Part shown: positions 33,246 through 42,896 of the stretch, piece by piece | Layout: each line of letters starts with the position of its first letter | How positions within the stretch are numbered: the first letter of the stretch is position 1 | Assembly (NCBI RefSeq): GCF_021228125.1 | Contig: NZ_JAJQQS010000016.1 | Span: 1 to 64,000, forward strand | DNA: 64,000 nucleotides | Source of the DNA: Streptomyces albireticuli | Lineage (GTDB): Bacteria > Actinomycetota > Actinomycetes > Streptomycetales > Streptomycetaceae | Reading direction: 5' to 3' | Translations under genes and position numbers: made by a program | The notes under the pieces: model-generated | Databases searched by the model: none | What the model was told of the DNA's origin: nothing | The model's input: only the letters and a program-made list of their open reading frames with translations

Positions 33246-35621
33246 ATGACAGACGGAACCGTCCTGTTCGCGGTACGCGACCTCCCGGGGAGCGGAGGTG
33301 CCGGAGCCGATCAACTGCGCAGGATCCAGAAGGAGCTGGAAGCCGACGGCTTCGAGGTGCGCCGGGTCTCCACGGGCGAGGACGCCCGGGCGGTGCTGCG
33401 CACCGAGGCCGGGCTGGCCGCCGCCGTGGTGGACTGGGACCTGCCGGAGGACGGCAAGACCGGTGGCGAGGCGGGCGGTCCCGCCGTGCTCCGTCAGGTC
33501 GGGCGGCGGTTCCAGAACCTCCCGGTCTTCCTGATCACGGCCGGTGAGGACTTCGAACACCTGCCGCTGTGGGTGTCCGAGACCGTGGTCGGCTACGTCT
33601 GGCCGCTGGAGGACACCGCGTCCTTCATCGCCGGCCGGATCGCGAGCGCCGCCCACGGCTACCAGGAGGCCGTGCTGCCGCCGTTCTTCAAGGCGCTGCG
33701 CCGGTTCGACGACGCGCACGAGTACTCCTGGCACACCCCCGCCCACTCCGGTGGCGTCGCCTTCCTCAAGTCGCCGGTCGGCCGCGCCTTCCACGACTAC
33801 TTCGGGGAGCGGCTGCTGCGCAGCGACCTCTCGATCTCGGTCGAGGAGCTCGGTTCCCTCTTCGAGCACACCGGCCCCGTCGGGGAGGCGGAGCGCAACG
33901 CCGCCCGCGTCTTCGGCGCCGACCGCACCTACTTCGTCCTGCACGGCGACTCGACCTGCGACCGTATGGTCGGCCACTTCAGCGTCACCCGCGACGAGAT
34001 CGCGCTCGTGGACCGGAACTGCCACAAGTCCGTCCTGCACGGTCTCGTCCTCTCCGGGGCCCGTCCCGTCTACCTGGTCCCCACCCGCAACGGCTACGGA
34101 CTGGCGGGGCCCCTGCCGCCCGCCGAGATCGGGGCGGACGCCGTCGCCGCCCGGATCGCCGGCAACCCCCTGACCCAGGGCGCGGTCTCCCCCGACGCCC
34201 AGTACGCGGTCCTCACCAACTCGACCTACGACGGGCTGTGTTACGACGCCCTCCAGGTCGCCCGGGCGTTCGCGCCCAGCACGCCACGGCTCCACTTCGA
34301 CGAGGCGTGGTTCGCGTACGCCCGGTTCCACCCCCTCTACGCCGGGCGCTACGGCATGGCGGTGGGCCCGGACACCTTCCCGGGCCCGGAGCGTCCGACG
34401 GTCTTCTCCACCCAGTCCACCCACAAGCTGCTGGCCGCGCTGTCGCAGAGCGCCATGGTGCACGTCAAGCCCGCGCCCCGGGCGCCGGTGGAGCACGACC
34501 GGTTCAACGAGGCGTTCATGATGCACGGCACCACGTCGCCGCTGTATCCGATGATCGCCTCCTTGGACGTGGCCACCGCGATGATGGACGGCCCGCAGGG
34601 GCACTGGCTGATCGACGAGGCGGTGGCCGAGGCCGTCCGGTTCCGTCAGACGGTCGTCCGCATCGGCCGGCGCATGGCGGCCGCGGGGGACCGGCCCGGC
34701 TGGTTCTTCGGCGTCTGGCAGCCCGCGACGGTGACCGACCCGGCCACCGGGGTCCGGCTGCCCTTCGCCGACGCCCCGGCCGAACTGCTGCGCACCGAGC
34801 CCTCCTGCTGGCAGCTGGAGCCCGGCGCCGACTGGCACGGCTTCCCCGGTCTGGCCGAGGGCTACTGCCTCCTGGACCCGGTCAAGGTCACTCTGACGTG
34901 CCCCGGCATCGACGCCACGGGGAACATGGCGGACTGGGGCATCCCCGCCCGCGTGCTCACCGCGTACCTGGCCACCAGGAACATCGTGGTGGAGAAGACG
35001 GACAGCTACACCACGCTCATCCTGTTCTCCATGGGCATCACCAAGGGCAAGTGGGGAACCCTGATGGACGCCCTGATGGACTTCAAGGCGCTCTACGACC
35101 AGGACGCGCCGCTGGAGGGCCTGCTGCCCGACCTGATCGCGGCGCACCCCCAGCGCTACACCGGCCGGACCCTGCGCGAGCTGTGCCAGGAGATGCACGA
35201 CCACCTGCGGCGGGCGCGACTGGTCGAGCTGCTCGACACCGCCTTCCAGGACCTGCCCGAGCCCGTCACCCCGCCGCAGCACTGCTACCAGCGGCTCATC
35301 CGCGGCGGTACCGAGCGCGTACGGCTGGCCGACGCGTCCGACAGGGTGGCGGCCGCCATGGTCACCGTCACCCCGCCGGGCATCCCCGTCCTGATGCCCG
35401 GCGAGAACACCGGCACCCCGGACGGCCCGCTGCTGCGCTATCTGAGCGCTTTGGAGACCTTCGACCGGCACTTCCCGGGCTTCCGCAGCGAGACGCACGG
35501 TGTCACGGTCGACCCGGAAAGCGGCGACTACCTCATCGAGTGCGTGCGCCGGATCCCGGCCCAGCAGACGGGGAGCGCGCCGGGGGAGAAGGAGGCCGCT
35601 CCGGCTTCGCCGGTGGGCTGA
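33246..35621 (+). CDS. PLP-dependent Orn/Lys/Arg decarboxylase (acid-type, group III)
   Basis: The 791-residue protein has the architecture of inducible amino-acid decarboxylases (AdiA/CadA/SpeF type). A receiver-like N-terminal wing (about 1-125: LFAVRDLPGSGGAGADQL...AAVVDWDLPEDG) comes first. The PLP fold follows with YSWHTPAHSGGVAFLKSPVGRAFHDYFG, LHGDSTCD, LHFDEAWFAYARFHPLY and the PLP-binding Lys in STQSTHKLLAALSQ. The C-terminal domain is complete. Arg, Lys or Orn specificity cannot be told by eye. The ATG at 33246 follows GAGGGGCACG. It makes agmatine, cadaverine or putrescine plus CO2. An 18-bp hairpin follows it. Confidence 0.9.
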   Translation: MTDGTVLFAVRDLPGSGGAGADQLRRIQKELEADGFEVRRVSTGEDARAVLRTEAGLAAAVVDWDLPEDGKTGGEAGGPAVLRQVGRRFQNLPVFLITAGEDFEHLPLWVSETVVGYVWPLEDTASFIAGRIASAAHGYQEAVLPPFFKALRRFDDAHEYSWHTPAHSGGVAFLKSPVGRAFHDYFGERLLRSDLSISVEELGSLFEHTGPVGEAERNAARVFGADRTYFVLHGDSTCDRMVGHFSVTRDEIALVDRNCHKSVLHGLVLSGARPVYLVPTRNGYGLAGPLPPAEIGADAVAARIAGNPLTQGAVSPDAQYAVLTNSTYDGLCYDALQVARAFAPSTPRLHFDEAWFAYARFHPLYAGRYGMAVGPDTFPGPERPTVFSTQSTHKLLAALSQSAMVHVKPAPRAPVEHDRFNEAFMMHGTTSPLYPMIASLDVATAMMDGPQGHWLIDEAVAEAVRFRQTVVRIGRRMAAAGDRPGWFFGVWQPATVTDPATGVRLPFADAPAELLRTEPSCWQLEPGADWHGFPGLAEGYCLLDPVKVTLTCPGIDATGNMADWGIPARVLTAYLATRNIVVEKTDSYTTLILFSMGITKGKWGTLMDALMDFKALYDQDAPLEGLLPDLIAAHPQRYTGRTLRELCQEMHDHLRRARLVELLDTAFQDLPEPVTPPQHCYQRLIRGGTERVRLADASDRVAAAMVTVTPPGIPVLMPGENTGTPDGPLLRYLSALETFDRHFPGFRSETHGVTVDPESGDYLIECVRRIPAQQTGSAPGEKEAAPASPVG

Positions 35622-35635
35622 CGCCACCCGCTCGC

Positions 35636-35675
35636 GCGGGTGCCCCGCCCCGGCCCTCCGGGGCGGGGCGCCCGC
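35636..35675. terminator. Terminator hairpin after the decarboxylase gene
   Basis: An 18-bp stem (35636-35653 with 35658-35675) with a CCCT loop begins 14 nt after the stop at 35621. It is perfect but for one G-U wobble. It lies between convergent genes and may work for both. Confidence 0.8.
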
Positions 35676-35715
35676 GTCGTCAGAAGGTGTGACTCACCCC
35701 CAGAGCACCCCGAGG

Positions 35716-36222
35716 TCACTCCGAGGCCATGACGGGCCGCCAGCGCTGACCGGTCACGCCCGCGTACGCCCACTGCTGGGCCTTGGCGCCGACCTTGGCG
35801 CTGGAGTTCTCGATCTCCAGGTTCTTGTCGCTGTTCTTGTTGGTGACGAAGCCGGAGCCGTCGCTGAACCAGAGGTCCCACAGCTGGGTGTCGGCGCCGT
35901 CGACGCAGGTCCACTGCTGGGCGGGGGCGCCGTTGTCCTTACGGGAGTCGGCGATCTCCAGGCACTTGCCGTTGTCGACGTTGACGATCCGGTAGTTGTA
36001 CTCGTCGGCCTTGACGAACCTCCACTCGGACTTCGAGGTCACGCAGGGACCCTGCACGGCGCGGGCACCGTTGTCCGGGGAGGCGTTCTCGATGGTCAGG
36101 CACTGGTTGCCGCCCTCGTTCACAAGGAAGTTGGAGGAGGCGGCCAGGCTCGGACCCGGCGTCGTCAGGACCAGGGCGGCACCCGCGGCGGCGAGGGCCG
36201 CGACCTTCGAGGTGATCTTCAT
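35716..36222 (-). CDS. Secreted ricin-type (RICIN) lectin
   Basis: The 168-residue product has a signal peptide (MKITSKVAALAAAGAALVLT, cleavage near SLAAS) and one ricin-B beta-trefoil of about 140 residues. QxW repeats are visible as KSEWRF, AQQWTC and AQQWAY/GQRWRP, with CLTIENASPDNGARAVQGPC and CLEIADSRKDNGAPAQQW between. Cys pairs match the disulphides of this fold. It probably binds polysaccharide outside the cell; there is no attached enzyme. The ribosome site before ATG 36222 is weak (GCGAGACG). A TGATCATGATCA palindrome lies 49 bp upstream. Confidence 0.85.
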   Translation of the reverse strand: MKITSKVAALAAAGAALVLTTPGPSLAASSNFLVNEGGNQCLTIENASPDNGARAVQGPCVTSKSEWRFVKADEYNYRIVNVDNGKCLEIADSRKDNGAPAQQWTCVDGADTQLWDLWFSDGSGFVTNKNSDKNLEIENSSAKVGAKAQQWAYAGVTGQRWRPVMASE

Positions 36223-36270
36223 TTCGTCTCGCTTCGATCATCATGCGTCACCGCGGCCGACCGCCGAAGT

Positions 36271-36282
36271 TGATCATGATCA
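36271..36282. promoter_or_regulatory. 12-bp palindrome upstream of the ricin-lectin gene
   Basis: TGATCATGATCA is a perfect palindrome and AT-rich for this genome. It lies in the 243-bp region between the divergent lectin gene (start 36222) and the VOC gene (start 36466). Operator function is an inference from position and symmetry. Confidence 0.35.
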
Positions 36283-36465
36283 TAGGGTGTGGATCCGGCG
36301 TCGCGCAGCGGAATCCGGCATGTCACTTCTTCATATCCCAACCCGGCAAATATGCCCGCCCTATGAGTGGACGGGGCTCGATCGGCGCGTGTCGGTGAGG
36401 CCCCGCCGGGTCTCGCGGTCCGTACTGGTGGGGAGACGACGCCCCGGCCACGTCAGGAGACGGTC

Positions 36466-36942
36466 ATGCCCAGGATCACCCCTAACCTCTGGTTCGACAC
36501 CCGGAGCAAGGAAGCGGCCGAGTTCTACTGCTCGGTGTTCCCGAACTCGAAGATCGACAAAGTCATGTACTACGGGGAGGCCGGTCCCCGGGAGCCCGGC
36601 ACGGTGATGACCGTGGACTTCGAGCTCGACGGCCAGAAGTACACCGCCATCGACGGCGGTCCCGAGTTCACCTTCAACGAGGCGGTCTCGTTCCTGATCA
36701 ACTGTGACGGCCAGCAGGAAGTGGACTACTACTGGGAGAAGCTCACCGCGGACGGCGGCCAGGAGATCCAGTGCGGCTGGCTCAAGGACAGGTTCGGCCT
36801 GTGCTGGCAGGTGTGGCCCACCCAGGCCGACGACATCCTCGGCGATCCCGACAAGGAGCGCTCCGACCGCGCCGTGCGGGCCATGCTCGGCCAGAAGAAG
36901 ATCGACCTCGCCGCGCTGCGGGCGGCCGCCGACGGGGCGTAG
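36466..36942 (+). CDS. VOC-family (PhnB-type) protein
   Basis: The 158-residue protein has the PhnB/3-demethylubiquinone-methyltransferase-like VOC pattern: ITPNLWFDTRSKEAAEFYCSVFPNSKIDKV, VMTVDFELDGQKYTAIDGGPEFTFNEAVSFLINCDGQQEVDYYWEKL and RFGLCWQVWP. Metal ligands in the family are His and Glu; here the usual first His is not evident, so catalysis is uncertain. ATG 36466 follows CAGGAGACGGTC. It precedes the NRPS operon by 278 bp, and its membership in that cluster is doubtful. Confidence 0.85.
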   Translation: MPRITPNLWFDTRSKEAAEFYCSVFPNSKIDKVMYYGEAGPREPGTVMTVDFELDGQKYTAIDGGPEFTFNEAVSFLINCDGQQEVDYYWEKLTADGGQEIQCGWLKDRFGLCWQVWPTQADDILGDPDKERSDRAVRAMLGQKKIDLAALRAAADGA

Positions 36943-37004
36943 CAGGACGACGGCGGCGGTGCGCAGGCGCCTTCGGAGCCCGCGCACCCGGCCGGAGGAG
37001 TGTT

Positions 37005-37014
37005 TGATCGATCA
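37005..37014 (+). promoter_or_regulatory. Palindrome in the promoter region of the NRPS operon
   Basis: TGATCGATCA is a perfect 10-bp palindrome 207 bp upstream of the NRPS start codon, within the 278-bp gap before the operon. I see no strong -35/-10 pair beside it. It is a possible regulator site; no regulator gene lies within the operon. Confidence 0.3.
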
Positions 37015-37220
37015 CTAGGGAAACGTCTGAGCCCTTTTGTGTTCCTGTGTGGGAGTGAAGATCCGTTTGCCGGGTGTGACGGCGGGCGGAGTGCTGCCCG
37101 GCAGAGCGGCACATGCACGAGATCGACGGGAAACCCCAGCGGTCCGAGCCGCGTTCCCGGCACCGGCGGTGCGCACGAGGAGGCGCACGCCACACCCGAT
37201 ACAGCTGAGGAAGAGCTCTT

Positions 37221-40200
37221 ATGCCTGATCCCGCACGATTCCCGCTCACCGCCTACCAGCGGGACATATGGTTCTCCGAGACTCTTTCGCCGGACTCGGC
37301 GCAGTACTCGATCGCACTGCGGGAGCGCTTCTCCGGAGACGTCGACCCGGACCTGCTGACGGCCGCCGTCCGGCACGTCCTGGCGCACAACGACGCGTTA
37401 AGGATCCGCTGCGGGAGCACCGACGGCCTGCCCCACCAGTGGGTGGAGCCCGAGGAGCCGCAGCTGTCGGTGGTGGACCTCCGCGCCGAGGCCGACCCGG
37501 AGGCGGCCTGCCTGGCCCGGGCCGAGGACAGCAGGTCGCGGCGCCTGCCGGTCATGGGCGGCAGGCTCTACCGGGCGGAGCTGCTGCGGGCGAGCGACAC
37601 CGTGGTGCACTTCCAGCTCGTCACGCACCACCTGATCTCGGACGGCTGGACGCTGAACGAGTTCAGGAAGCAGGTCCTGCTGCGCTACGCGGAGCTGACC
37701 CGGGGCGAGGAGCTCCCGTCCGGCCCTGCCGCGCCCTCGTTCACGGACTTCATCGACGGCGACAGCCGCTACCGCGCGTCGGAGGAGTACGCGCTTGACC
37801 GGAAGTACGTGCTGGACACCCTGTCCGGTGCCGAACCCCGGCTCTTCGCCAGGAAGGACTCCGACGCCCCGCGCCGCGGCTCGCGCACCTCCTTCACCGT
37901 CGAGGGCGAGACCGTCGAGCGGATCCTGGCCGGCGGGAACTCCCCCTTCTCCGCCGTCGTCGCGGCCTTCGGCGTCTGCCTGGCGAGCCTGCACCAGGCG
38001 GACGAGGCCGTGATCGGCATCCCGCTGCTGAACCGCCACTCGGCCGAGGAGCGCCAGGCGCACGGCCTGTTCACCAACGTGCTGCCGCTGCGCGTCAGGA
38101 CGGGCGACGGCCCCTCGATGTCCGAACTGGCCAAGCGCGTACGGGACGCGACCCGGGGGCTCCAGGAGCACCAGCGGATTCCGCTCGCGGACGTCCTGCG
38201 CGAGCGTTCCACGACGGGCGCCGAGCAGCTGTTCGACGTGACGATCAGCAATCTGCGCTTCCCCGCGCCGCCGAGCGTACCGGGCCTGTCGGTCAAGGCC
38301 GACATGCTTCTGGAAGTGCTCGAGACCAACGCGCTGGCGATCACCCTCCACGCCTACGAAGGCGTCAGCGAGCTGCGGATCGACCTCGTGTACGCCGAGG
38401 ACGTCTTCGACGAGCACCTTCCCGTCTCCGCGCTCGTCGAGGCGGTGCGGGAACTGCTCCGGCGGACCGCCGACCAGCCGGACGGCCCGGCCGGACCGCC
38501 GCCCGTCCTCGCCGCCGCCCGGAGCGCGCGAGCGGTGAGCGCCGCGGCCGACGGCCGGCCGGCCCCGGCGGACGGTACGCGGGAGTCCGCCGGCGGCAGC
38601 CCCCGCACCGATGTGGAGGCCGCGCTGGCCGAGGTCTGGGCGGAGGTGCTGGAGGTGCCCTCGGTCGGCATCCACGACAACTACTTCGTGCTCGGCGGGG
38701 ACTCGATCACCATGCTGCGCATCCGCGCCGGCGGCGAGCGGCGCGGCATCCACTTCTCCCTCACCGACATCATCAAGAGCCCCACGGTGGCCCAACTGGC
38801 CACCCGCGCCGTCCTGGACGCCGGAAGCACGCCCACGGCGACCGCCGTCACTCCTTTCGAACTGGTCTCAGCGGTGGACCGGGGCCGGCTCACCGCGCTC
38901 GAGGACGCGTTCCCGCTGACCCGGGTGCAGCTCGGGCTGCTTTACCACAGCCGGCGGCACGAGAACTCGGCCGTCTACAACGACGTCTTCCAGTACTCCG
39001 TCGGCGTGGCCTGGCACGAGACGGAGTTCCGCGCGGCCTTCGCCGGGCTCGTCGAGCGCCATCCGGTGCTGCGCTCCTCGCTCGACCTGGCCTCCTACTC
39101 CCAGCCGCTGCAGCTCGTACACCACCGGGTGCCGGAGGCGCTCGACGTCGTGGACCTGCGCGCGCTGCCGGCCGAGGAGGCCGACGCGGCGATCCGCGCG
39201 CACATCGAGGAACGGCGCTTCATCCGGTACGAGTTCGCGCAGGCGCCCCTCTACCTGTTCCGGGCGCACATCCTCGCCGACTCCGTGGAGCTGGTGTTCA
39301 GCTTCCACCACGCGCTCCTGGACGGCGGCAGCGTGGCCAACCTGATCACCGAGCTCCTCCAGGACTACGGGCACGGCATCGGCGCCGGCATCCCGCCGGT
39401 CCCGGACGGCGAGCTCCCCTCACCGGCCGGCCACGTCCGCGAGGAACTGCTGGCCCTGGACTCGGCGGACAGCCGGGCGTACTGGCAGCAGGCCCTCCAC
39501 GGTGTGACGCTGCCCCAGCTGGACGGCTTCCGTCTGGCCGAGGCCCCCGGCCGGACGGAACTCGTGGTGCACGAGAGCGAGCTCCCCGAAGCCGTACAGG
39601 CGTCGGCCCGAAGCTTCGCCCGCGCGCACGAACTCCCCCTGAAGTCGGTCCTCTTCGCCGCGTACTGCCTGACGATGGGCTCGCGGTTCTCCACCCGGGA
39701 CTTCGTCACCGGCCTGGTCACGCACGGACGGCCCGAGCTGCCCGGAGCGGAGCGCATAGCCGGCCTGTTCCTGAACACCATGCCGGTCCGCGCGGACCTC
39801 TCGGACCTGACCTGGCTGGAGACGGTCCGCGCCCTCTTCGCCCAGGAGCAGGAGAGCCACCCCCACCGGCGCTACCCGCTGAGCGCCATCCAGAACGACG
39901 AAGGAACCGACTTCGTCCTGGAGTCCGCCTTCAACTACGTCCACTTCCACCAGCTGGCCGCGGTGCTCAGCCTGCCCGAGGTCCGGCTGCTGGACTTCCG
40001 GACGTGGGAGGAGACCAACTTCAAGATCCTCGTCAACGCCTACGTCGACCCGCTCGACGAGAGCATCCGGCTGCGCGCCGACTTCGACGGAACCGTCTTC
40101 ACCGCCGCGCAGGCGGAGCTGTTCACGGACACCTACACACGGATCCTGCGCCGCATGACCGAACGCCCGGAAGAGACGGTCGACTTCGGCTTCCTGGCAC

Positions 40201-42896
40201 CGGAACCGGCCGCCCCGGCACCGGCGGCCGGGGAACCGCGGGACGTGGTGACCCTCTTCGCCGAGCAGGCCGCGCGCACGCCCGACGCGGTCGCGGTGGC
40301 CTTCGACGGCGGCCGGTGGACGTACGGCGAGCTGGCACGCGCCGCCGGCCGGGTGGCCGGACACCTGCGCGCCGCCGGCACCACGACCGGAGACCGGGTG
40401 GCCGTCGCACTGGACCGGTCGCCGGAGCTGATCGCGGTGGTCCTGGGCATCGCCGCGGCCGGCGCGGCCGTCGTCCCCCTGGACACCGCCTATCCGGCGG
40501 AGCGCCTGCGCACGATGCTGGAACAGGCCCGGCCCGTCCGGATCGTCACCGACCACGCCCACGCCCACCTGGCGGACGACCCGGACCTCCTGCTGCCGGT
40601 CGCCACGGTCACGGCCGAGGACCACCCGGACGCCCAGGACCCGGCCCCCGTGGCGATCACACCGCGGGACATCGCGTACATCCTCTTCACCTCCGGCTCC
40701 ACCGGAGTGCCGAAGGGCGTACGGATGCCCCACCGCTCGCTGGCCAACCTGATCGCCTGGCAGAACGGCGCGCCCAGCGCCGCGCCCGGCGGCACCACCC
40801 TCCAGTTCGCACCGCTGAGCTTCGACGTCTCCTTCCAGGAGATCTTCTCCACGCTGACCTCCGGCGGCGTGCTCCGGCTCGTCTCCGAGGCACAGCGGCG
40901 GGACGCCCGCGCCCTGCTCGAACTGCTGGACACCGCCCGCGTGGAGCGGGTCTTCCTGCCCTACGTCGCGCTCCAGCAGCTCGCCGAGACCTCGAACGCG
41001 CTCGGCCGGACACCGGGCCACCTGAAGGTGGTGGTCTCCTCAGGCGAGCAACTGCGGGTCACCGAGGAGATCCGGCGCCTGTGCGCGGCACTGCCCGGCG
41101 TGGTCCTGGAGAACCAGTACGGCCCCACCGAGTCCCACGTCGTCACCCGCTTCACCATGACCGGGCCGCCCAGCGCCTTCCCGGCGCTGCCGCCCATCGG
41201 CTCGCCGATCGCCGGCTGCGCCGCGCATGTGCTGGACGAGCGGCTGCGCCCGGTGCCCGTAGGCGTCCGGGGCGAGATCTACCTGGACGGCGCGTGCCTG
41301 GCCGACGGCTACCTCGGCGGTCCGGAACAGACCGCCGAGCGGTTCGTACCGCACCCGTTCACCGGCCGGGGCCGCGTGTACCGCACCGGTGACCTCGGAC
41401 GCGTACTGCCCGGTGGCGACATCCTCTTCCTCGGCCGGGCGGACACCCAGCTGAAGGTGCGCGGCTTCCGCGTGGAACCCGCCGAGGTGGAACTCGCGAT
41501 CACCGGCCGGCCGGACCTCTTCCCCGGCATCCGCGAGGCCGCCGTGGTCGCGCGCCACCGGGAGGGGACGGACTCCTTCCTCGCCGCCTTCCTCGTGGCG
41601 GACGACACCGCCGGCCCCGAGGCGGACGACCTGGAGAAGATACGCGCCGGCCTGCGCCGCACGCTGCCCGAACACATGGTCCCCTCACATCTCCAGTGGC
41701 TGCCGGACCTGCCGCTCACCCCCAGCGGCAAGCGCGACGACGCGGCGCTGCGCCGCATCCCCCTGTACACCGACGCGCCGGACGAGTCGGCCGCGCCCCG
41801 TGACGAGTACGAGCGGACGCTCGCCGAGATCCTCGCCGAGCTGCTCCACCTGCCCGCCGTGGGAGTGCACGGCGACTTCTTCGACCTGGGCGGCACGTCG
41901 CTGACCGCGATGCGCCTGGTCGTCCTGATCAAGCAGCGGTACGGGGTGGACATCCCCATGTCGCGGTTCGTCACCACGCCCACGGTCAGCGGCCTGGCCG
42001 AGCTGCTGCGCTCGGGCGCGGCGAGCTCCACGTTCGACCCGCTGGTGCCGTTCCGCAGCGAGGGCACCCGCCCGCCGATGTTCTTCGTCCACCCGGCCGG
42101 CGGCAACGTGCTGTGCTTCGCCCAGCTGGCCAAGCACCTCCCCGCCGACCAGCCCTTCTACGGGCTCCAGGCGCCCGGCACCGAACTGGGCAGCGAGCCG
42201 CTCCGCTCGGTGGAGGAACTGGCGACCAGCTACCTCAAGGCGATCCGCGCCGTGCAGCCGCACGGTCCGTACACCCTCGGCGGCTGGTCCTTCGGCGGGT
42301 TCGTCGCGCTGGAGATGGCCCGTCAGCTCCATCTGGACGGCGAGCGGACGGCCAACGTGTTTCTGCTGGACACGGTCGCGCTGGAGCCCGGCAAGATCAC
42401 CAGCATCGGTGACGACGCCTTGCTGACCTGGTTCTTCTGGGAGCTGCTGTTCCTGGAGCTCGGCGGCGAGTCGCCGGAGGCGCACATCCCGCGCCACTTG
42501 GACGACCTGTCCGAGAAGTTCGAGTTCATCGCGCAACGCGGCGTGGACCTGGGCGTACTGCCGCCCGGCAGCTCGGCGGCGATCGTACGCCGGCTGTTCA
42601 AGGTGTACGCGGCGAACTGGCAGTCCGCCCTCGACTACAGCGGCAAGAGGTTCGACCTGGACTTCACCCTGATGCGCGCCACCCAGCCGCTGCCCCAGGT
42701 CCTGCTGGACATGCACACCACCGCCGGCACCCTGCACCGCGACCCCAGGAACGGCTGGGGCGACCGTACGACGGGCGAACTGACCGTGGTCGAGGTCCCC
42801 GGGGACCATCTGCTGATCATGGAAGAGCCGTATGTGCCCGTGATGGCCGCGAAGATCATGCGGATGGTCGACGAGGCGTCCGGCGGTGCCCGATGA
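37221..42896 (+). CDS. Non-ribosomal peptide synthetase, C-T-C-A-T-TE
   Basis: This 1891-residue NRPS starts at ATG 37221 after GAGGAAGAGC. C1 comes first (HHLISDG at 136-142), a starter-like C with no T before it. T1 (GGDS, Ser495) has no A domain. C2 (HHALLDG, 696-702) is followed by A (about 1010-1505; FTSGSTGVPKG near 1156, A10 Lys1504), T2 (GGTS, Ser1560) and TE (GWSFGG Ser1690, GDH with His1863). The A-domain code read by eye is D-V-Q-F-V-S-Q-V-V-K, nearest to the proline code DVQLIAHVVK I remember. A second gene (44062) supplies an A-T with a Thr code. The layout equals the acyl-Thr-Pro NRPS of pyrrolizidine alkaloids with the first A domain split off (inference). The stop overlaps the next start (ATGA). 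Confidence 0.92.
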   Translation: MPDPARFPLTAYQRDIWFSETLSPDSAQYSIALRERFSGDVDPDLLTAAVRHVLAHNDALRIRCGSTDGLPHQWVEPEEPQLSVVDLRAEADPEAACLARAEDSRSRRLPVMGGRLYRAELLRASDTVVHFQLVTHHLISDGWTLNEFRKQVLLRYAELTRGEELPSGPAAPSFTDFIDGDSRYRASEEYALDRKYVLDTLSGAEPRLFARKDSDAPRRGSRTSFTVEGETVERILAGGNSPFSAVVAAFGVCLASLHQADEAVIGIPLLNRHSAEERQAHGLFTNVLPLRVRTGDGPSMSELAKRVRDATRGLQEHQRIPLADVLRERSTTGAEQLFDVTISNLRFPAPPSVPGLSVKADMLLEVLETNALAITLHAYEGVSELRIDLVYAEDVFDEHLPVSALVEAVRELLRRTADQPDGPAGPPPVLAAARSARAVSAAADGRPAPADGTRESAGGSPRTDVEAALAEVWAEVLEVPSVGIHDNYFVLGGDSITMLRIRAGGERRGIHFSLTDIIKSPTVAQLATRAVLDAGSTPTATAVTPFELVSAVDRGRLTALEDAFPLTRVQLGLLYHSRRHENSAVYNDVFQYSVGVAWHETEFRAAFAGLVERHPVLRSSLDLASYSQPLQLVHHRVPEALDVVDLRALPAEEADAAIRAHIEERRFIRYEFAQAPLYLFRAHILADSVELVFSFHHALLDGGSVANLITELLQDYGHGIGAGIPPVPDGELPSPAGHVREELLALDSADSRAYWQQALHGVTLPQLDGFRLAEAPGRTELVVHESELPEAVQASARSFARAHELPLKSVLFAAYCLTMGSRFSTRDFVTGLVTHGRPELPGAERIAGLFLNTMPVRADLSDLTWLETVRALFAQEQESHPHRRYPLSAIQNDEGTDFVLESAFNYVHFHQLAAVLSLPEVRLLDFRTWEETNFKILVNAYVDPLDESIRLRADFDGTVFTAAQAELFTDTYTRILRRMTERPEETVDFGFLAPEPAAPAPAAGEPRDVVTLFAEQAARTPDAVAVAFDGGRWTYGELARAAGRVAGHLRAAGTTTGDRVAVALDRSPELIAVVLGIAAAGAAVVPLDTAYPAERLRTMLEQARPVRIVTDHAHAHLADDPDLLLPVATVTAEDHPDAQDPAPVAITPRDIAYILFTSGSTGVPKGVRMPHRSLANLIAWQNGAPSAAPGGTTLQFAPLSFDVSFQEIFSTLTSGGVLRLVSEAQRRDARALLELLDTARVERVFLPYVALQQLAETSNALGRTPGHLKVVVSSGEQLRVTEEIRRLCAALPGVVLENQYGPTESHVVTRFTMTGPPSAFPALPPIGSPIAGCAAHVLDERLRPVPVGVRGEIYLDGACLADGYLGGPEQTAERFVPHPFTGRGRVYRTGDLGRVLPGGDILFLGRADTQLKVRGFRVEPAEVELAITGRPDLFPGIREAAVVARHREGTDSFLAAFLVADDTAGPEADDLEKIRAGLRRTLPEHMVPSHLQWLPDLPLTPSGKRDDAALRRIPLYTDAPDESAAPRDEYERTLAEILAELLHLPAVGVHGDFFDLGGTSLTAMRLVVLIKQRYGVDIPMSRFVTTPTVSGLAELLRSGAASSTFDPLVPFRSEGTRPPMFFVHPAGGNVLCFAQLAKHLPADQPFYGLQAPGTELGSEPLRSVEELATSYLKAIRAVQPHGPYTLGGWSFGGFVALEMARQLHLDGERTANVFLLDTVALEPGKITSIGDDALLTWFFWELLFLELGGESPEAHIPRHLDDLSEKFEFIAQRGVDLGVLPPGSSAAIVRRLFKVYAANWQSALDYSGKRFDLDFTLMRATQPLPQVLLDMHTTAGTLHRDPRNGWGDRTTGELTVVEVPGDHLLIMEEPYVPVMAAKIMRMVDEASGGAR

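Noticed and set aside
36987..37220. CTAGGGAAA in the NRPS promoter as another PimM-like site
   Set aside because: Only the left half matches the PimM consensus; the right half (CGTCTGAG) has too many mismatches to support it.
39420..41021. 533-codon open frame on the minus strand inside the NRPS
   Set aside because: It is antisense to C2 and A domains with all their core motifs, and the translation is of low-complexity composition.
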